A stretch of 64,000 bases of DNA from Arenibacter palladensis (GTDB lineage Bacteria > Bacteroidota > Bacteroidia > Flavobacteriales > Flavobacteriaceae), in NCBI RefSeq assembly GCF_900129275.1, contig NZ_FQUX01000006.1, positions 1 through 64,000 of the forward strand. Reading direction: 5' to 3'. The notes under the pieces are model-generated. The model saw only the letters and a list, made by a program, of their open reading frames with translations, searched no databases and was not told the DNA's origin. Both the position numbers and the translations under genes were made by a program. Positions 28,870 to 38,416 of the stretch are shown here, piece by piece. Positions within the stretch are counted from its first letter, which is position 1; every line of letters begins with the position of its first letter.

Positions 28870-31800
28870 TTATTCTTCCAATCTAATATCCAAACCTAAT
28901 CCCTTAAGTTCGTGCATTAATACGTTGAAAGATTCTGGCAAACCAGGTTCTGGCATGGTCTCTCCCTTCACGATAGACTCATACGTTTTAGCCCTACCTA
29001 TAACATCATCCGACTTAACGGTCAATATTTCACGTAGAGTAGCAGAGGCACCATATGCTTCCAGTGCCCAAACTTCCATCTCTCCAAAACGCTGTCCACC
29101 AAATTGTGCTTTACCACCCAATGGTTGCTGCGTAATAAGTGAGTATGGTCCTATTGAACGAGCATGCATCTTGTCGTCTACCATATGTCCTAGTTTCAAC
29201 ATATAGATAACCCCAACTGTCGCTGGCTGATCAAAACGCTGACCTGTACCACCATCATAAAGATAGGTATGACCAAATCTTGGAATTCCAGCTTCATCGG
29301 TATAGGCATTGATTTCATCCAATGTAGCACCATCAAAAATTGGGGTCGCATATTTCTTCCCTAATTTTAATCCGGCCCATCCTAATACAGTTTCATATAT
29401 CTGTCCAATGTTCATACGTGAAGGTACCCCTAATGGGTTCAATACGATATCCACTGGTGTCCCATCCTCCAGGAACGGCATGTCCTCATGACGTACAATT
29501 CTGGAAACAATACCTTTGTTTCCGTGACGACCCGCCATTTTATCACCAACCTTTAGTTTACGTTTTTTAGCAATATAAACTTTGGCCAATTTCATAATAC
29601 CTGCAGGCAATTCATCTCCTACAGAAATCGTGAACTTGTCCCTTCTAAGGTTACCTTGAAGGTCGTTCAACTTAATCTTATAGTTATGTAAAAGGTCGGT
29701 TACCATGGTATTGCTTTCCTTATCCGTAGTCCAACTTCCACCAACCAAATGGGCAAAATCATCAACGGCATTCAACATTTTCATGGTATATTTCTTCCCT
29801 TTTGGCAACACTTCTTCCCCAAGGTCGTTCAATACCCCTTGAGAAGTTTTGCCGTTGACCAATGTAAATAGTTTTTCAACCAATACATCTTTCAACTGTT
29901 GGAACTTTACTTCGTATTCCAACTCCAATTTGGAAAGTTCTTCCTTGTCCTCGGAACGCTTACGCTTATCCTTAACAGATCTTGAGAACAATTTCTTGTC
30001 TATAACAACCCCTCTAAGAGATGGGGATGCCTTTAAGGAAGCATCTTTTACATCACCGGCCTTATCACCAAAAATGGCGCGCAATAATTTTTCTTCCGGA
30101 GTAGGATCGGACTCACCTTTAGGAGTGATCTTACCGATCAAAATATCCCCAGGCTTAACTTCCGCTCCAATACGGATCATTCCGTATTCATCCAAATCCT
30201 TGGTTGCTTCTTCAGAAACGTTAGGAATATCATTGGTCAACTCTTCAGCTCCCAATTTGGTATCCCTTACTTCCAAAGCGTACTCATCAACGTGGATAGA
30301 CGTAAAGATATCCTCACGAACCACTTTTTCAGAAATTACGATAGCATCCTCAAAGTTGTAACCTTTCCATGGCATAAACGCCACTACCAAGTTTCTACCC
30401 AAGGCCAATTCGCCACTTTCCGTTGCATAACCTTCACAAAGGACCTGTCCTTTTTTAACCTTGTAACCCTTCTTAACAATTGGTTTAAGGTTAATACTTG
30501 TTCCTTGGTTGGTTTTTCTAAACTTCACCAATTCATAAGTTTTGGAATCCTCTTCGAAGCTTACCAATCTTTGCTCTTCGGTACGGTCGTACTTAATAGT
30601 GATTTTTTGGGAATCAACATATTCTATAACCCCATCTCCTTCTGCATTGATCAATACTCTTGAATCTGACGCTACTTGACGTTCCAAACCTGTACCTACG
30701 ATAGGTGATTCAGGCTTCAATAATGGAACTGCCTGACGCATCATGTTAGATCCCATCAAAGCCCTGTTGGCATCATCATGCTCCAAAAACGGAATTAAAG
30801 ATGCCGAAATAGACGCTATCTGGTTTGGCGCAACATCGGTATACTGAATTTCAGCAGGATCAACCACTGGAAAATCCCCTTCTTCCCTTGCAATTACCTT
30901 CTCTGCAGTGATGGTTCCTTTTTCATCCATAGGAATGTTTGCCTGGGCAATTTTCATTCCTTCCTCTTCTTCTGCACTTAGGTAAGTAAAGTCATTAATG
31001 TTTACTGTTCCGTTATCAACCTTACGATATGGTGTTTCCAAGAAGCCCATTGGGTTCACCTTGGCAAATACCGAAAGTGAGGATATCAATCCAATGTTTG
31101 GTCCTTCAGGAGTTTCAATAGGACAAAGTCTACCGTAGTGCGTATAGTGAACGTCACGTACCTCAAACCCTGCTCTTTCCCTTGAAAGTCCCCCTGGTCC
31201 TAATGCAGATAATCTTCTCTTGTGCGTAATTTCGGCCAATGGATTGGTTTGATCCATAAACTGTGATAACTGGTTGGTACCAAAGAAAGAGTTGATCACC
31301 GAAGACAAGGTCTTGGCATTGATCAAATCTATCGGGGTAAACACCTCATTATCACGTACGTTCATACGCTCGCGAATTGTTCTGGCCATACGTGCCAGAC
31401 CAACACCAAATTGCTGTGATAACTGCTCACCAACAGTCCTTACCCTACGGTTGGAAAGGTGGTCAATATCATCGATCTCAGCTTTGGAGTTGATCAACTC
31501 GATCAAATATTTTATAATGGTAATGATATCTTCCTTGGTCAAGACCTGCTTGTCCATTCCAATATCCAATCCCAATTTTTTGTTCATTCTATAACGTCCA
31601 ACCTCACCTAGGTTATAACGTTGATCGGAGAAGAACAATTTATCTATAATACCACGTGCTGTTTCCTCATCTGGCGGTTCAGCATTACGCAATTGACGAT
31701 AAATATGTTCAACCGCTTCTTTTTCAGAGTTTGTTGGATCCTTTTGAAGGGTGTTATGGATAATGGCATAATCGCTTTGTGCATTATTCTCTTTATGCAA

Positions 31801-32679
31801 AAGAATAGTCTTCACATCAGCTTCCAATATCTCATTTATGTGATCTTTTTCTAAAATAGTATCACGGTCCAGGATAATCTCATTTCTCTCAATAGATACC
31901 ACTTCGCCAGTATCCTCATCCACAAAATCCTCATGCCATGTATTCAATACTCTAGCCGCCAATTTACGACCCAATACTTTCTTTAATCCGGCATTGGAAA
32001 CTTTAACCTCTTCAGAAAGGTCGAATATCTCCAAAATATCCTTATCCCTTTCAAAACCAATAGCTCTGAACAGGGTAGTAACCGGTAATTTTTTCTTTCT
32101 ATCAATATAGGCGTACATAACACCATTGATATCCGTTGCAAATTCTATCCAGGAACCTTTAAACGGAATGACCCTGGCAGAATACAATTTAGTTCCGTTG
32201 GCATGGAAAGATTGACCAAAGAAAACTCCAGGAGAACGGTGTAATTGGGAAACCACAACACGTTCTGCGCCATTGATAACAAAGGTACCACTAGGCGTCA
32301 TGTAAGGAATAGTCCCTAAGTACACATCTTGTACAATGGTCTCGAAATCCTCATGTTCGGGATCTGTACAATATAATTTTAATCTTGCTTTTAATGGAAC
32401 ACTATAAGTTAGTCCACGCTCTATACATTCTTGAATGGAATATCTCGGTGGATCAATGAAATAATCTAAAAATTCTAATACGAACTGGTTCCTTGTGTCT
32501 GTAATTGGAAAGTTTTCCATGAAGGTGTTGTACAACCCTTCATTGCCCCTTTCGTCAGATTTAGTTTCAAGTTGAAAAAAATCTTGAAATGATTTAATCT
32601 GAATGTCCAAGAAATCCGGATAATTCGGCGTGTTCTTAGCGGATGCGAAACTTATTCTTTCAGTCTGATTTGTGAACAT
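28870..32679 (-). CDS. rpoB: RNA polymerase beta subunit
   Basis: Of 1269 residues. The rifampicin pocket is intact near residues 470-500 ([13 protein letters not shown], then [13 protein letters not shown]) with the usual sensitive residues D, H, R and S, so nothing here predicts rifampicin resistance. Other family marks are RPTLHRM-equivalent contacts, [12 protein letters not shown] and GRHGNKG near the C-terminus. It lies between rplL and rpoC, preceded by a hairpin with a T-run that probably lowers rpoBC transcription relative to the ribosomal protein genes. Confidence 0.99.
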   Translation of the reverse strand: MFTNQTERISFASAKNTPNYPDFLDIQIKSFQDFFQLETKSDERGNEGLYNTFMENFPITDTRNQFVLEFLDYFIDPPRYSIQECIERGLTYSVPLKARLKLYCTDPEHEDFETIVQDVYLGTIPYMTPSGTFVINGAERVVVSQLHRSPGVFFGQSFHANGTKLYSARVIPFKGSWIEFATDINGVMYAYIDRKKKLPVTTLFRAIGFERDKDILEIFDLSEEVKVSNAGLKKVLGRKLAARVLNTWHEDFVDEDTGEVVSIERNEIILDRDTILEKDHINEILEADVKTILLHKENNAQSDYAIIHNTLQKDPTNSEKEAVEHIYRQLRNAEPPDEETARGIIDKLFFSDQRYNLGEVGRYRMNKKLGLDIGMDKQVLTKEDIITIIKYLIELINSKAEIDDIDHLSNRRVRTVGEQLSQQFGVGLARMARTIRERMNVRDNEVFTPIDLINAKTLSSVINSFFGTNQLSQFMDQTNPLAEITHKRRLSALGPGGLSRERAGFEVRDVHYTHYGRLCPIETPEGPNIGLISSLSVFAKVNPMGFLETPYRKVDNGTVNINDFTYLSAEEEEGMKIAQANIPMDEKGTITAEKVIAREEGDFPVVDPAEIQYTDVAPNQIASISASLIPFLEHDDANRALMGSNMMRQAVPLLKPESPIVGTGLERQVASDSRVLINAEGDGVIEYVDSQKITIKYDRTEEQRLVSFEEDSKTYELVKFRKTNQGTSINLKPIVKKGYKVKKGQVLCEGYATESGELALGRNLVVAFMPWKGYNFEDAIVISEKVVREDIFTSIHVDEYALEVRDTKLGAEELTNDIPNVSEEATKDLDEYGMIRIGAEVKPGDILIGKITPKGESDPTPEEKLLRAIFGDKAGDVKDASLKASPSLRGVVIDKKLFSRSVKDKRKRSEDKEELSKLELEYEVKFQQLKDVLVEKLFTLVNGKTSQGVLNDLGEEVLPKGKKYTMKMLNAVDDFAHLVGGSWTTDKESNTMVTDLLHNYKIKLNDLQGNLRRDKFTISVGDELPAGIMKLAKVYIAKKRKLKVGDKMAGRHGNKGIVSRIVRHEDMPFLEDGTPVDIVLNPLGVPSRMNIGQIYETVLGWAGLKLGKKYATPIFDGATLDEINAYTDEAGIPRFGHTYLYDGGTGQRFDQPATVGVIYMLKLGHMVDDKMHARSIGPYSLITQQPLGGKAQFGGQRFGEMEVWALEAYGASATLREILTVKSDDVIGRAKTYESIVKGETMPEPGLPESFNVLMHELKGLGLDIRLEE

Positions 32680-32745
32680 CTATGGACAAAATTTTGATCG
32701 TGAATACTATAATTGGGTAGTGTACGCCTCTATACACGGTATGTA

Positions 32746-32790
32746 TAAAAAGGCTTAGGTCTAGCCACAAAAAGCGGAAAGACCTAAACC
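32746..32790 (-). terminator. Attenuating terminator between rplL and rpoB
   Basis: On minus GGTTTAGGTCT and AGACCTAAGCC pair over 11 bp with one G.U, with a 17-nt loop and then five T. It lies 25 bp behind the rplL stop and 67 bp ahead of the rpoB start. In other bacteria a partial terminator at this place sets the ratio of ribosomal protein to RNA polymerase; the same role is inferred here. Confidence 0.8.
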
Positions 32791-32815
32791 AAAATATTAA
32801 TGGTTGTTGTTGCTA

Positions 32816-33196
32816 TTATTTAAGCTCAACTTCCGCTCCTGCTTCTTCCAAAGATTTTTTAATTCCTTCAGCTTCGTCTTTAGAAACACCTTCCTTAACG
32901 GCTTTTGGTGCGCTATCAACGATGTCTTTAGCATCTTTCAATCCTAAACCAGTTAATTCCTTAACCAATTTAACTACTGCCAATTTAGAAGCACCAGCTG
33001 CTTTCAATATAACATCAAATTCTGATTTTTCCTCAGCAGCCTCACCACCATCGGCAGCACCGCCACCAGCAGCAACAGCAACTGCAGCAGCTGCAGGCTC
33101 TATACCATATTCATCTTTTAATATATTAGCCAACTCATTTACTTCCTTTACTGTAAGGTTAACCAATTGTTCTGCGAAATCTTTTAAATCTGCCAT
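32816..33196 (-). CDS. rplL: Ribosomal protein bL12 (L7/L12)
   Basis: Of 126 residues: N-terminal dimerisation helices ([23 protein letters not shown]), an Ala/Gly-rich hinge (about 35-55) and the C-terminal factor-binding domain ([39 protein letters not shown]). Multiple copies form the ribosomal stalk that recruits translational GTPases. It follows rplJ by 53 bp and is followed by the rplL-rpoB hairpin. Confidence 0.98.
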   Translation of the reverse strand: MADLKDFAEQLVNLTVKEVNELANILKDEYGIEPAAAAVAVAAGGGAADGGEAAEEKSEFDVILKAAGASKLAVVKLVKELTGLGLKDAKDIVDSAPKAVKEGVSKDEAEGIKKSLEEAGAEVELK

Positions 33197-33249
33197 TTTT
33201 CTATCGTTTAATAAAATTTTAAAATATAATTGTTTTTAGTGCGTACGTA

Positions 33250-33765
33250 TTATCTTTCTGATAATGTCTTAAGGATTCCGGCAAGTTTTCCTCCGCCAGA
33301 TTTAAGTCCAGAAATAACATTCTTGGCTGGGGATTGTAACAATCCGATAATTTCTCCAACCATTTCTTCTTTAGACTTAATGCTTTCTAAAGCATCCAAT
33401 TGATCATCACCAACATAAATTGCTTCGGCAATATATGCTCCCTTCAACAAAGGCTTGTTGGACTTTTTTCTAAAAGTCTTGATCAGCTTTGCAGGTGCAT
33501 TTCCGGTTTCCGAAAACATTAAAGAGGTATTCCCCTTCAATACTGATGGAAGTTCACCGAAATCCTTATCCGAAGCCTCCATTGCTTTTGCAAGCAAGGT
33601 GTTTTTAACTACAGCAAGTTTTATATCAGCCTTGTAACAAGCCCTTCTTAAAGCTGAAGTAGTTTCAGCATTTAATCCGGAAATATCGGCTAAATATATA
33701 GTGGAGCTATCCCCTAACTGCGCAGTTAAATCTTGTATAACATTTAATTTCTCTTCTCTTGTCAT
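33250..33765 (-). CDS. rplJ: Ribosomal protein uL10
   Basis: Of 171 residues. Anchors bL12 dimers to 23S rRNA. Family pattern at the N-terminus (MTREEKLNVIQDLTAQLGDS, YLADISGLNA), RRACYKADIKLAVVKNTLLAKA in the middle, and a C-terminal helix (LAGILKTLSER) for the bL12 dimers. Only 22 bp separate it from rplA, too little for the long autoregulatory rplJ leader of enterobacteria. Confidence 0.98.
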   Translation of the reverse strand: MTREEKLNVIQDLTAQLGDSSTIYLADISGLNAETTSALRRACYKADIKLAVVKNTLLAKAMEASDKDFGELPSVLKGNTSLMFSETGNAPAKLIKTFRKKSNKPLLKGAYIAEAIYVGDDQLDALESIKSKEEMVGEIIGLLQSPAKNVISGLKSGGGKLAGILKTLSER

Positions 33766-33787
33766 AATAAAAATTTTTAACTACCAG

Positions 33788-34477
33788 TTAAACTGCTTTT
33801 GGATCCAATGCAACACTAGGACTCATGGTACTGGACATATATATAGTTTTTACATATACTCCTTTGGCTGCAGTTGGCTTTAATTTTACCAATGTATCCA
33901 ACAGTTCGTTGGCATTGTCCGCAATTTTATCAGCTGAGAAAGATACTTTCCCAATTGCAGCATGCACAATTCCTGTCTTATCCACTTTAAAATCGATCTT
34001 ACCGGCTTTTACCTCGGCAACCGCCTTGGCAACATCCATAGTAACCGTACCTGTCTTTGGGTTCGGCATAAGACCTCTTGGTCCCAAGACCCTACCTAAA
34101 GGACCTAGCTTACCCATAACACTTGGCATTGTGATGATTACATCAACATCGGTCCAACCGTTTTTAATTTTATCCAAATACTCGTCCAGTCCTACGAAAT
34201 CAGCTCCGGCTTCTTTAGCCTCTGCTTCTTTGTCCGGTGTTACCAAAGCCAAAACCTTAACATCTTTACCGGTACCATGGGGAAGTGTAACAACACCACG
34301 AACCATTTGATTGGCTTTTCTTGGATCAACGCCCAAACGTACAGCCAATTCAACAGATGCATCGAATTTTGTATTGGTTATTTCTTTTACTAAAGCAGAT
34401 GCCTCTTCAACAGAATAGAGTTTGTTCTTATCTATTTTGCTGTGGGCTTCCTTTTGCTTCTTTGTTAATTTTGCCAT
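33788..34477 (-). CDS. rplA: Ribosomal protein uL1
   Basis: Of 229 residues with the L1 signature region ([17 protein letters not shown]) and the N-terminal [21 protein letters not shown]. Forms the mobile L1 stalk near the E site and in many bacteria represses its own operon. It lies 20 bp after rplK and 22 bp before rplJ, so the three are one transcription unit. Confidence 0.98.
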   Translation of the reverse strand: MAKLTKKQKEAHSKIDKNKLYSVEEASALVKEITNTKFDASVELAVRLGVDPRKANQMVRGVVTLPHGTGKDVKVLALVTPDKEAEAKEAGADFVGLDEYLDKIKNGWTDVDVIITMPSVMGKLGPLGRVLGPRGLMPNPKTGTVTMDVAKAVAEVKAGKIDFKVDKTGIVHAAIGKVSFSADKIADNANELLDTLVKLKPTAAKGVYVKTIYMSSTMSPSVALDPKAV

Positions 34478-34497
34478 TCTAAATTGCTTTTAAGATT

Positions 34498-34935
34498 TTA
34501 AAAAGGTCTGTTGCCTGCAACTTTTAAACCCATAGATCTTGCTGTACCTGCAACCATACTCATTGCCGATTCTACCGTAAAGGCATTAAGATCTACCATT
34601 TTGTCTTCAGCGATCAACTTGATCTGGTCCCAAGATACACTTGCAACCTTGTTTCTGTTAGGCTCGCCAGATCCTTTTTTAATCTTAGCCGCTTCCATTA
34701 ATTGAACTGCCGCCGGCGGTGTCTTTACAACAAAGTCGAACGACTTGTCTTTATAAACCGTGATCGCAACTGGCAATACTTTGCCTGGCTTGTCCTGTGT
34801 ACGCGCATTAAATTGCTTACAGAACTCCATAATGTTGACCCCGGCAGCACCTAAAGCGGGTCCAACCGGTGGCGACGGATTCGCTGCACCTCCCCTAACT
34901 TGTAGTTTAACTACTTTACTTACTTCTTTTGCCAT
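34498..34935 (-). CDS. rplK: Ribosomal protein uL11
   Basis: Of 145 residues. N-terminal domain with the Pro-rich [30 protein letters not shown], part of the thiostrepton-type factor site, and a C-terminal 23S-binding domain ending [16 protein letters not shown]. First ribosomal protein gene after nusG, from which it is separated by 69 bp; this gap has no clear promoter or terminator. Confidence 0.98.
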   Translation of the reverse strand: MAKEVSKVVKLQVRGGAANPSPPVGPALGAAGVNIMEFCKQFNARTQDKPGKVLPVAITVYKDKSFDFVVKTPPAAVQLMEAAKIKKGSGEPNRNKVASVSWDQIKLIAEDKMVDLNAFTVESAMSMVAGTARSMGLKVAGNRPF

Positions 34936-35004
34936 TGTTTAAAATTAAATTTAAAGAGTGTTAATTTGGAAGCAACACTTCTTTTATCTATGTAACAGTT
35001 CTTA

Positions 35005-35556
35005 TTAAACTTTTTCTACTTGCATATAACTGAGTTCCAATGGAGTTTTTCTTCCAAAAATCTTCACCATAACTTCCAGCTTACGCTTTTCTTCGTTAAT
35101 TTTTTCAACGGTTCCGTTAAAACCATTGAATGGCCCATCAATAACCTTTACGGTCTCACCAAATACAAAAGGTATGGCAACACTATCGGTCTTAACAGCC
35201 AATTCATCCACTTTCCCAAGCATTCTATTGACTTCGGACTTTCTCAAAGGAACGGGATCCCCGCCTTTGGTCTCCCCCAAAAACCCAATAACATTGGTAA
35301 TAGAACGGATAATATGAATCATTTCACCCCCAAGGTTAGCCTTGATCATAATATATCCAGGAAAATAAACACGTTCCTTATTAATCTTTTTTCCGTTCCT
35401 TATTTGCACCACTTTTTCAGTAGGAACAAGAACTTCCTCCAAATAGTCTTCAAAACCAAGCCTAGCAACTTCCGCCTCTATATAGCCCTTAATTTTGTTT
35501 TCCTGACCACTTACAGCCCTTACAACATACCATTTCTTATCCAATACTTCTGACAT
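35005..35556 (-). CDS. nusG: Transcription elongation/termination factor NusG
   Basis: Of 183 residues: NGN domain (KKWYVVRAVSGQENKIKGYIEAEV, VPTEKVVQIRNGKK, VYFPGYIMI) and a C-terminal KOW domain (GETVKVIDGPFNGFNGTVEKINEEKRKLEVMV). Binds RNA polymerase, with Rho or the ribosome at the KOW end. It starts 10 bp after secE, in the usual secE-nusG pair. Confidence 0.98.
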   Translation of the reverse strand: MSEVLDKKWYVVRAVSGQENKIKGYIEAEVARLGFEDYLEEVLVPTEKVVQIRNGKKINKERVYFPGYIMIKANLGGEMIHIIRSITNVIGFLGETKGGDPVPLRKSEVNRMLGKVDELAVKTDSVAIPFVFGETVKVIDGPFNGFNGTVEKINEEKRKLEVMVKIFGRKTPLELSYMQVEKV

Positions 35557-35566
35557 ACGGTGCTTC

Positions 35567-35755
35567 TTAATTGATTATGTTATTGAAATACAGTTGTATC
35601 AATTTACTAAACAAACTATCAACACCCCAAGTCGCAAGCGCAAAAATTATAGAAAACACCGCTACGATTACCATCAAGTTGGAAGACTCCGCCCTTGTAG
35701 GTAAAGTAACGTTATTCCTAAGTTCGTCTATAGATTCTCTTATATATGTAATCAT
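35567..35755 (-). CDS. secE: Preprotein translocase subunit SecE
   Basis: Of 62 residues, the short single-helix form of SecE: an N-terminal amphipathic part (YIRESIDELRNNVTLPTRAE) and one membrane segment (about 27-48). It clamps SecY in the SecYEG channel. It lies between tRNA-Trp and nusG, as in most bacteria. Confidence 0.95.
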   Translation of the reverse strand: MITYIRESIDELRNNVTLPTRAESSNLMVIVAVFSIIFALATWGVDSLFSKLIQLYFNNIIN

Positions 35756-35848
35756 GCTGCGAAAAATTTATTTTCTTAACTATAAAACAAGGCCTTAAAA
35801 AAATACTGACGACATCATCCCAATCAGAAAAGAACCCATTGTATTTTG

Positions 35849-35921
35849 CACGGGCGGAGAGGCTCGAACTCCCGACACCTGGTTTTGGAGACCAGTGCTC
35901 TACCAACTGAGCTACACCCGT
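35849..35921 (-). tRNA. tRNA-Trp (anticodon CCA)
   Basis: Read on minus, the acceptor ACGGGTG pairs with CGCCCGT. D arm GCTCAGTTGGTAGAGC, anticodon loop CTCCAAA and a T arm with TTCGAGC are all present. Discriminator G; the CCA end is not encoded. Lies between tuf and secE. Confidence 0.97.
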
Positions 35922-35991
35922 TTATATTTACATTGAAAGGTATCCCGCTTTAGCAAGACACCCTCAATGTAAACAATACTATATTAAAATA

Positions 35992-37179
35992 TTAATCTAA
36001 TATCTTGGTAACCTGACCTGCACCAACTGTTCTACCACCTTCACGGATAGCAAAACGCAAACCTTCGCTAAGTGCAATTGGAGACAATAAGTCAACAATA
36101 ATAGTAAGGTTATCCCCAGGCATAACCATCTCAACTCCACTAGGAAGATTGATAGTACCGGTAACATCTGTAGTTCTTACATAGAACTGAGGACGATAGT
36201 TATTGTGGAATGGAGTGTGACGTCCACCTTCTTCTTTCTTAAGGATATAAACCTCAGCTTCAAATTTAGCGTGTGGCTTAACAGAACCTGGCTTACAGAT
36301 TACCATCCCTCTTTTTATTTGAGATTTTTCAATACCTCTCAAAAGGATACCAACGTTATCTCCAGCTTCACCTCTATCCAATATCTTACGGAACATCTCA
36401 ACCCCAGTAATAGTAGAGTTCAATTTCTCAGCTCCCATACCGATGATCTCAACAGGATCTCCTGTATTTGCAACTCCTGTTTCAATACGACCAGTAGCAA
36501 CAGTTCCACGACCTGTAATAGTAAATACATCTTCAACAGGCATCAAGAAAGGCTTATCAACATCCCTAGTTGGCAATTCGATCCAGCTATCAACAGCTTC
36601 CATCAATTCCATTACAGTATCAACCCATTTTTGCTCACCGTTAAGTGCTCCTAAGGCAGATCCAGAAATAACAGGACCATTGTCACCATCATACTCGTAG
36701 AAAGAAAGCAATTCCCTTACTTCCATTTCAACCAACTCCAAAAGCTCCTCATCATCAACCATATCCACTTTGTTCAAGAAAACAACGATTCTTGGAATAC
36801 CAACCTGACGACCTAATAGGATGTGCTCGCGAGTTTGTGGCATAGGACCATCAGTAGCAGCAACAACCAATATAGCACCGTCCATCTGAGCAGCACCAGT
36901 AACCATGTTCTTTACGTAATCCGCGTGACCTGGACAATCCACGTGAGCATAGTGACGGTTCGCGGTAGAGTATTCTACGTGTGAAGTATTAATAGTAATA
37001 CCTCTTTCCTTTTCTTCTGGAGCGTTGTCGATAGAATCGAAACTTCTCATTTCAGAAAGTCCTGCGTTTGCCAATACTGTAGTAATCGCAGCAGTCAATG
37101 TAGTTTTACCGTGATCCACGTGTCCAATAGTACCTATATTTAAATGCGGTTTGGAACGATCAAATGTTGCCTTTGCCAT
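35992..37179 (-). CDS. tuf: Elongation factor Tu
   Basis: Of 395 residues. Brings aminoacyl-tRNA to the ribosome as a GTP complex. P-loop [10 protein letters not shown] (19-28), switch [14 protein letters not shown]3 DCPGHADY, G4 NKVDMVDD, then two beta-barrel domains ending [17 protein letters not shown]. The residues normally changed in kirromycin resistance look ordinary. It lies in a tRNA-tuf-tRNA-secE order, 54 bp after tRNA-Thr, and is probably cotranscribed with the tRNAs. Confidence 0.99.
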   Translation of the reverse strand: MAKATFDRSKPHLNIGTIGHVDHGKTTLTAAITTVLANAGLSEMRSFDSIDNAPEEKERGITINTSHVEYSTANRHYAHVDCPGHADYVKNMVTGAAQMDGAILVVAATDGPMPQTREHILLGRQVGIPRIVVFLNKVDMVDDEELLELVEMEVRELLSFYEYDGDNGPVISGSALGALNGEQKWVDTVMELMEAVDSWIELPTRDVDKPFLMPVEDVFTITGRGTVATGRIETGVANTGDPVEIIGMGAEKLNSTITGVEMFRKILDRGEAGDNVGILLRGIEKSQIKRGMVICKPGSVKPHAKFEAEVYILKKEEGGRHTPFHNNYRPQFYVRTTDVTGTINLPSGVEMVMPGDNLTIIVDLLSPIALSEGLRFAIREGGRTVGAGQVTKILD

Positions 37180-37233
37180 GTTTGTTAATTTTAATTCTTA
37201 GTTTATATTAGTGTACAAATAATGCCTTAATTG

Positions 37234-37305
37234 AGCCAATGATGAGATTTGAACTCATGACCTCTTCCTTACCAAGGAAACGCTCTACCCCTGAGCTACA
37301 CCGGC
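37234..37305 (-). tRNA. tRNA-Thr (anticodon GGT)
   Basis: Acceptor GCCGGTG with CATTGGC (two G.T pairs), D arm GCTCAGGGGTAGAGC, anticodon loop TTGGTAA, T loop TTCAAAT. CCA is not encoded. Immediately ahead of tuf. Confidence 0.96.
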
Positions 37306-37403
37306 ATCTTTAATTTTAACCATTGGGCCAGGCCCAATCTAAAACTATAACCCTATACCCAAAGTTTAAGAGCGTTGACGAAGTTTACCCTCGGCGTCGC
37401 TCA

Positions 37404-37427
37404 GGACAGGATAATTAAATCTTGTCC
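37404..37427. repeat. Hairpin in the tRNA-Thr/tRNA-Gly spacer
   Basis: GGACAGGAT and ATCTTGTCC pair over 9 bp with one G.T and a 6-nt AT loop. It follows CCTCGGCGTCGCTCA, which resembles the palindromic spacer elements scattered in flavobacterial genomes. No T-run on either side, so probably not a terminator. Confidence 0.5.
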
Positions 37428-37483
37428 ATTTAATTTTAATTGCGCAAAGCCCCATCAAAGGAGCTTTTGCTTTTAAAATTTAG

Positions 37484-37556
37484 AGCGGGAGACCGGGTTC
37501 GAACCGGCGACATTCAGCTTGGAAGGCTGACGCTCTACCAACTGAGCTACTCCCGC
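37484..37556 (-). tRNA. tRNA-Gly (anticodon TCC)
   Basis: Acceptor GCGGGAG with CTCCCGC, D arm GCTCAGTTGGTAGAGC, anticodon loop TTCCAAG, T loop TTCGAAC. CCA not encoded. Confidence 0.97.
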
Positions 37557-37648
37557 TTTTATAATTTTTAGGCAAACCTAAAAATTAATTTCATCATTTC
37601 AAAAAAAACTTTCTGTATTTTCATACAAAGACCTTTTAAGGCCTTTTG

Positions 37649-37730
<82 letters not shown>

Positions 37731-37773
37731 AAACCATATTTTAAAGAACCTAAGAAAATATAAATTTTCTTTT

Positions 37774-37795
37774 TTTTTGAGCCGATAGAGGGACT
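37774..37795 (-). repeat. Copy of the tRNA-Thr(TGT) 3' end
   Basis: 22 bp identical to 37890-37911, which covers the last 16 nt of tRNA-Thr (acceptor and part of the T arm) plus the flanking T-run. It lies 116 bp downstream of the tRNA in the direction of tRNA transcription. Its right part is also half of an 8-bp palindrome (37785-37802). Confidence 0.8.
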
Positions 37796-37895
37796 TCCCT
37801 CTACTACGCTCGGGATAAACTTCTCGTCCCGATCGCTTTTTAACCCTGTTTCAATATTTCAAACAAAAATAACACTATTTCTGTTTTCTTTTTGA

Positions 37896-37969
37896 GCCGA
37901 TAGAGGGACTCGAACCCACGACCTGCTGATTACAAATCAGCTGCTCTAGCCAGCTGAGCTACATCGGCT
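37896..37969 (-). tRNA. tRNA-Thr (anticodon TGT)
   Basis: Acceptor GCCGATG with TATCGGC, D arm GCTCAGCTGGCTAGAGC, anticodon loop TTTGTAA, T loop TTCGAGT. CCA not encoded. First tRNA of the cluster. Confidence 0.97.
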
Positions 37970-37985
37970 TTTGTTACTTTTTTCC

Positions 37986-38016
37986 TCAAAAAAAAGTCCG
38001 CTATTTCTAACGGACT
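37986..38016 (-). terminator. Terminator behind hpf, in front of the tRNA cluster
   Basis: On minus AGTCCGTTA, loop GAAA, TAGCGGACT (9 bp with one G.U) followed by eight T. It would end the xerC-hpf transcript. A promoter-like sequence lies directly upstream of it (38018-38047), so it could also act on a transcript starting there. Confidence 0.88.
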
Positions 38017-38017
38017 G

Positions 38018-38047
38018 CAAATGTAGATATTTATTTATTTAATCAAA
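38018..38047 (-). promoter_or_regulatory. Candidate promoter of the tRNA/tuf operon
   Basis: On minus TTTG (38047-38044), 18-nt spacer, TACATTTG (38025-38018), close to the Bacteroidota consensus. Its start point would be only a few nt ahead of the hairpin at 37995-38016, which is odd. Confidence 0.55.
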
Positions 38048-38066
38048 ACATTTTTTAATAATTTTT

Positions 38067-38369
38067 TTATGCATTTAATCTTATTTTTTCTTTTCGCTTA
38101 ACCAACTTCCTTTCCAAAGAACTACATGCCGTGTCCACAGCCTCTTCAAAGGACTTGCATTGTTTTTTTACCACAAACTTATCTTTAGGAACCAACACCT
38201 TGATTTCCACAATTTTATTCTCCTTGGCACTTGTGTTTTCAACCTTAAGATACACATCAGAACTAATTACCTTGTCATAAAACAGTTCCATTTTATTCAA
38301 TCTTGCCTGAATAAAGTCAATAAGCTTTCCGTCTGCAGTGAAATTCACCGATTGTGCATTTACTTTCAT
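38067..38369 (-). CDS. Ribosome hibernation promoting factor, HPF/RaiA family
   Basis: Of 100 residues, the short form with only the S30AE-type domain (MKVNAQSVNFTADGKLIDFIQARLNKMELFYDKV) and a basic C-terminus (ERKLVKRKEKIRLNA). Proteins of this family sit in the mRNA channel of idle ribosomes and lower translation in stationary phase. No long C-terminal dimerisation domain, so 100S formation would need another factor. It follows xerC by 47 bp and is closed by a terminator. Confidence 0.9.
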   Translation of the reverse strand: MKVNAQSVNFTADGKLIDFIQARLNKMELFYDKVISSDVYLKVENTSAKENKIVEIKVLVPKDKFVVKKQCKSFEEAVDTACSSLERKLVKRKEKIRLNA

Positions 38370-38416
38370 AGAATGAAGTTTTAAAAGAGTTAAACAATAT
38401 AAAGATAAAGACTGTA

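Noticed and set aside
28870-32679. Possible rifampicin-resistance change in rpoB
   Set aside because: The cluster I residues seen (Q, D, H, R, S) are those of sensitive enzymes.
35718-35906. A 62-codon minus-strand frame starting inside tRNA-Trp
   Set aside because: Its N-terminus is simply the translated tRNA gene, and it overlaps secE.
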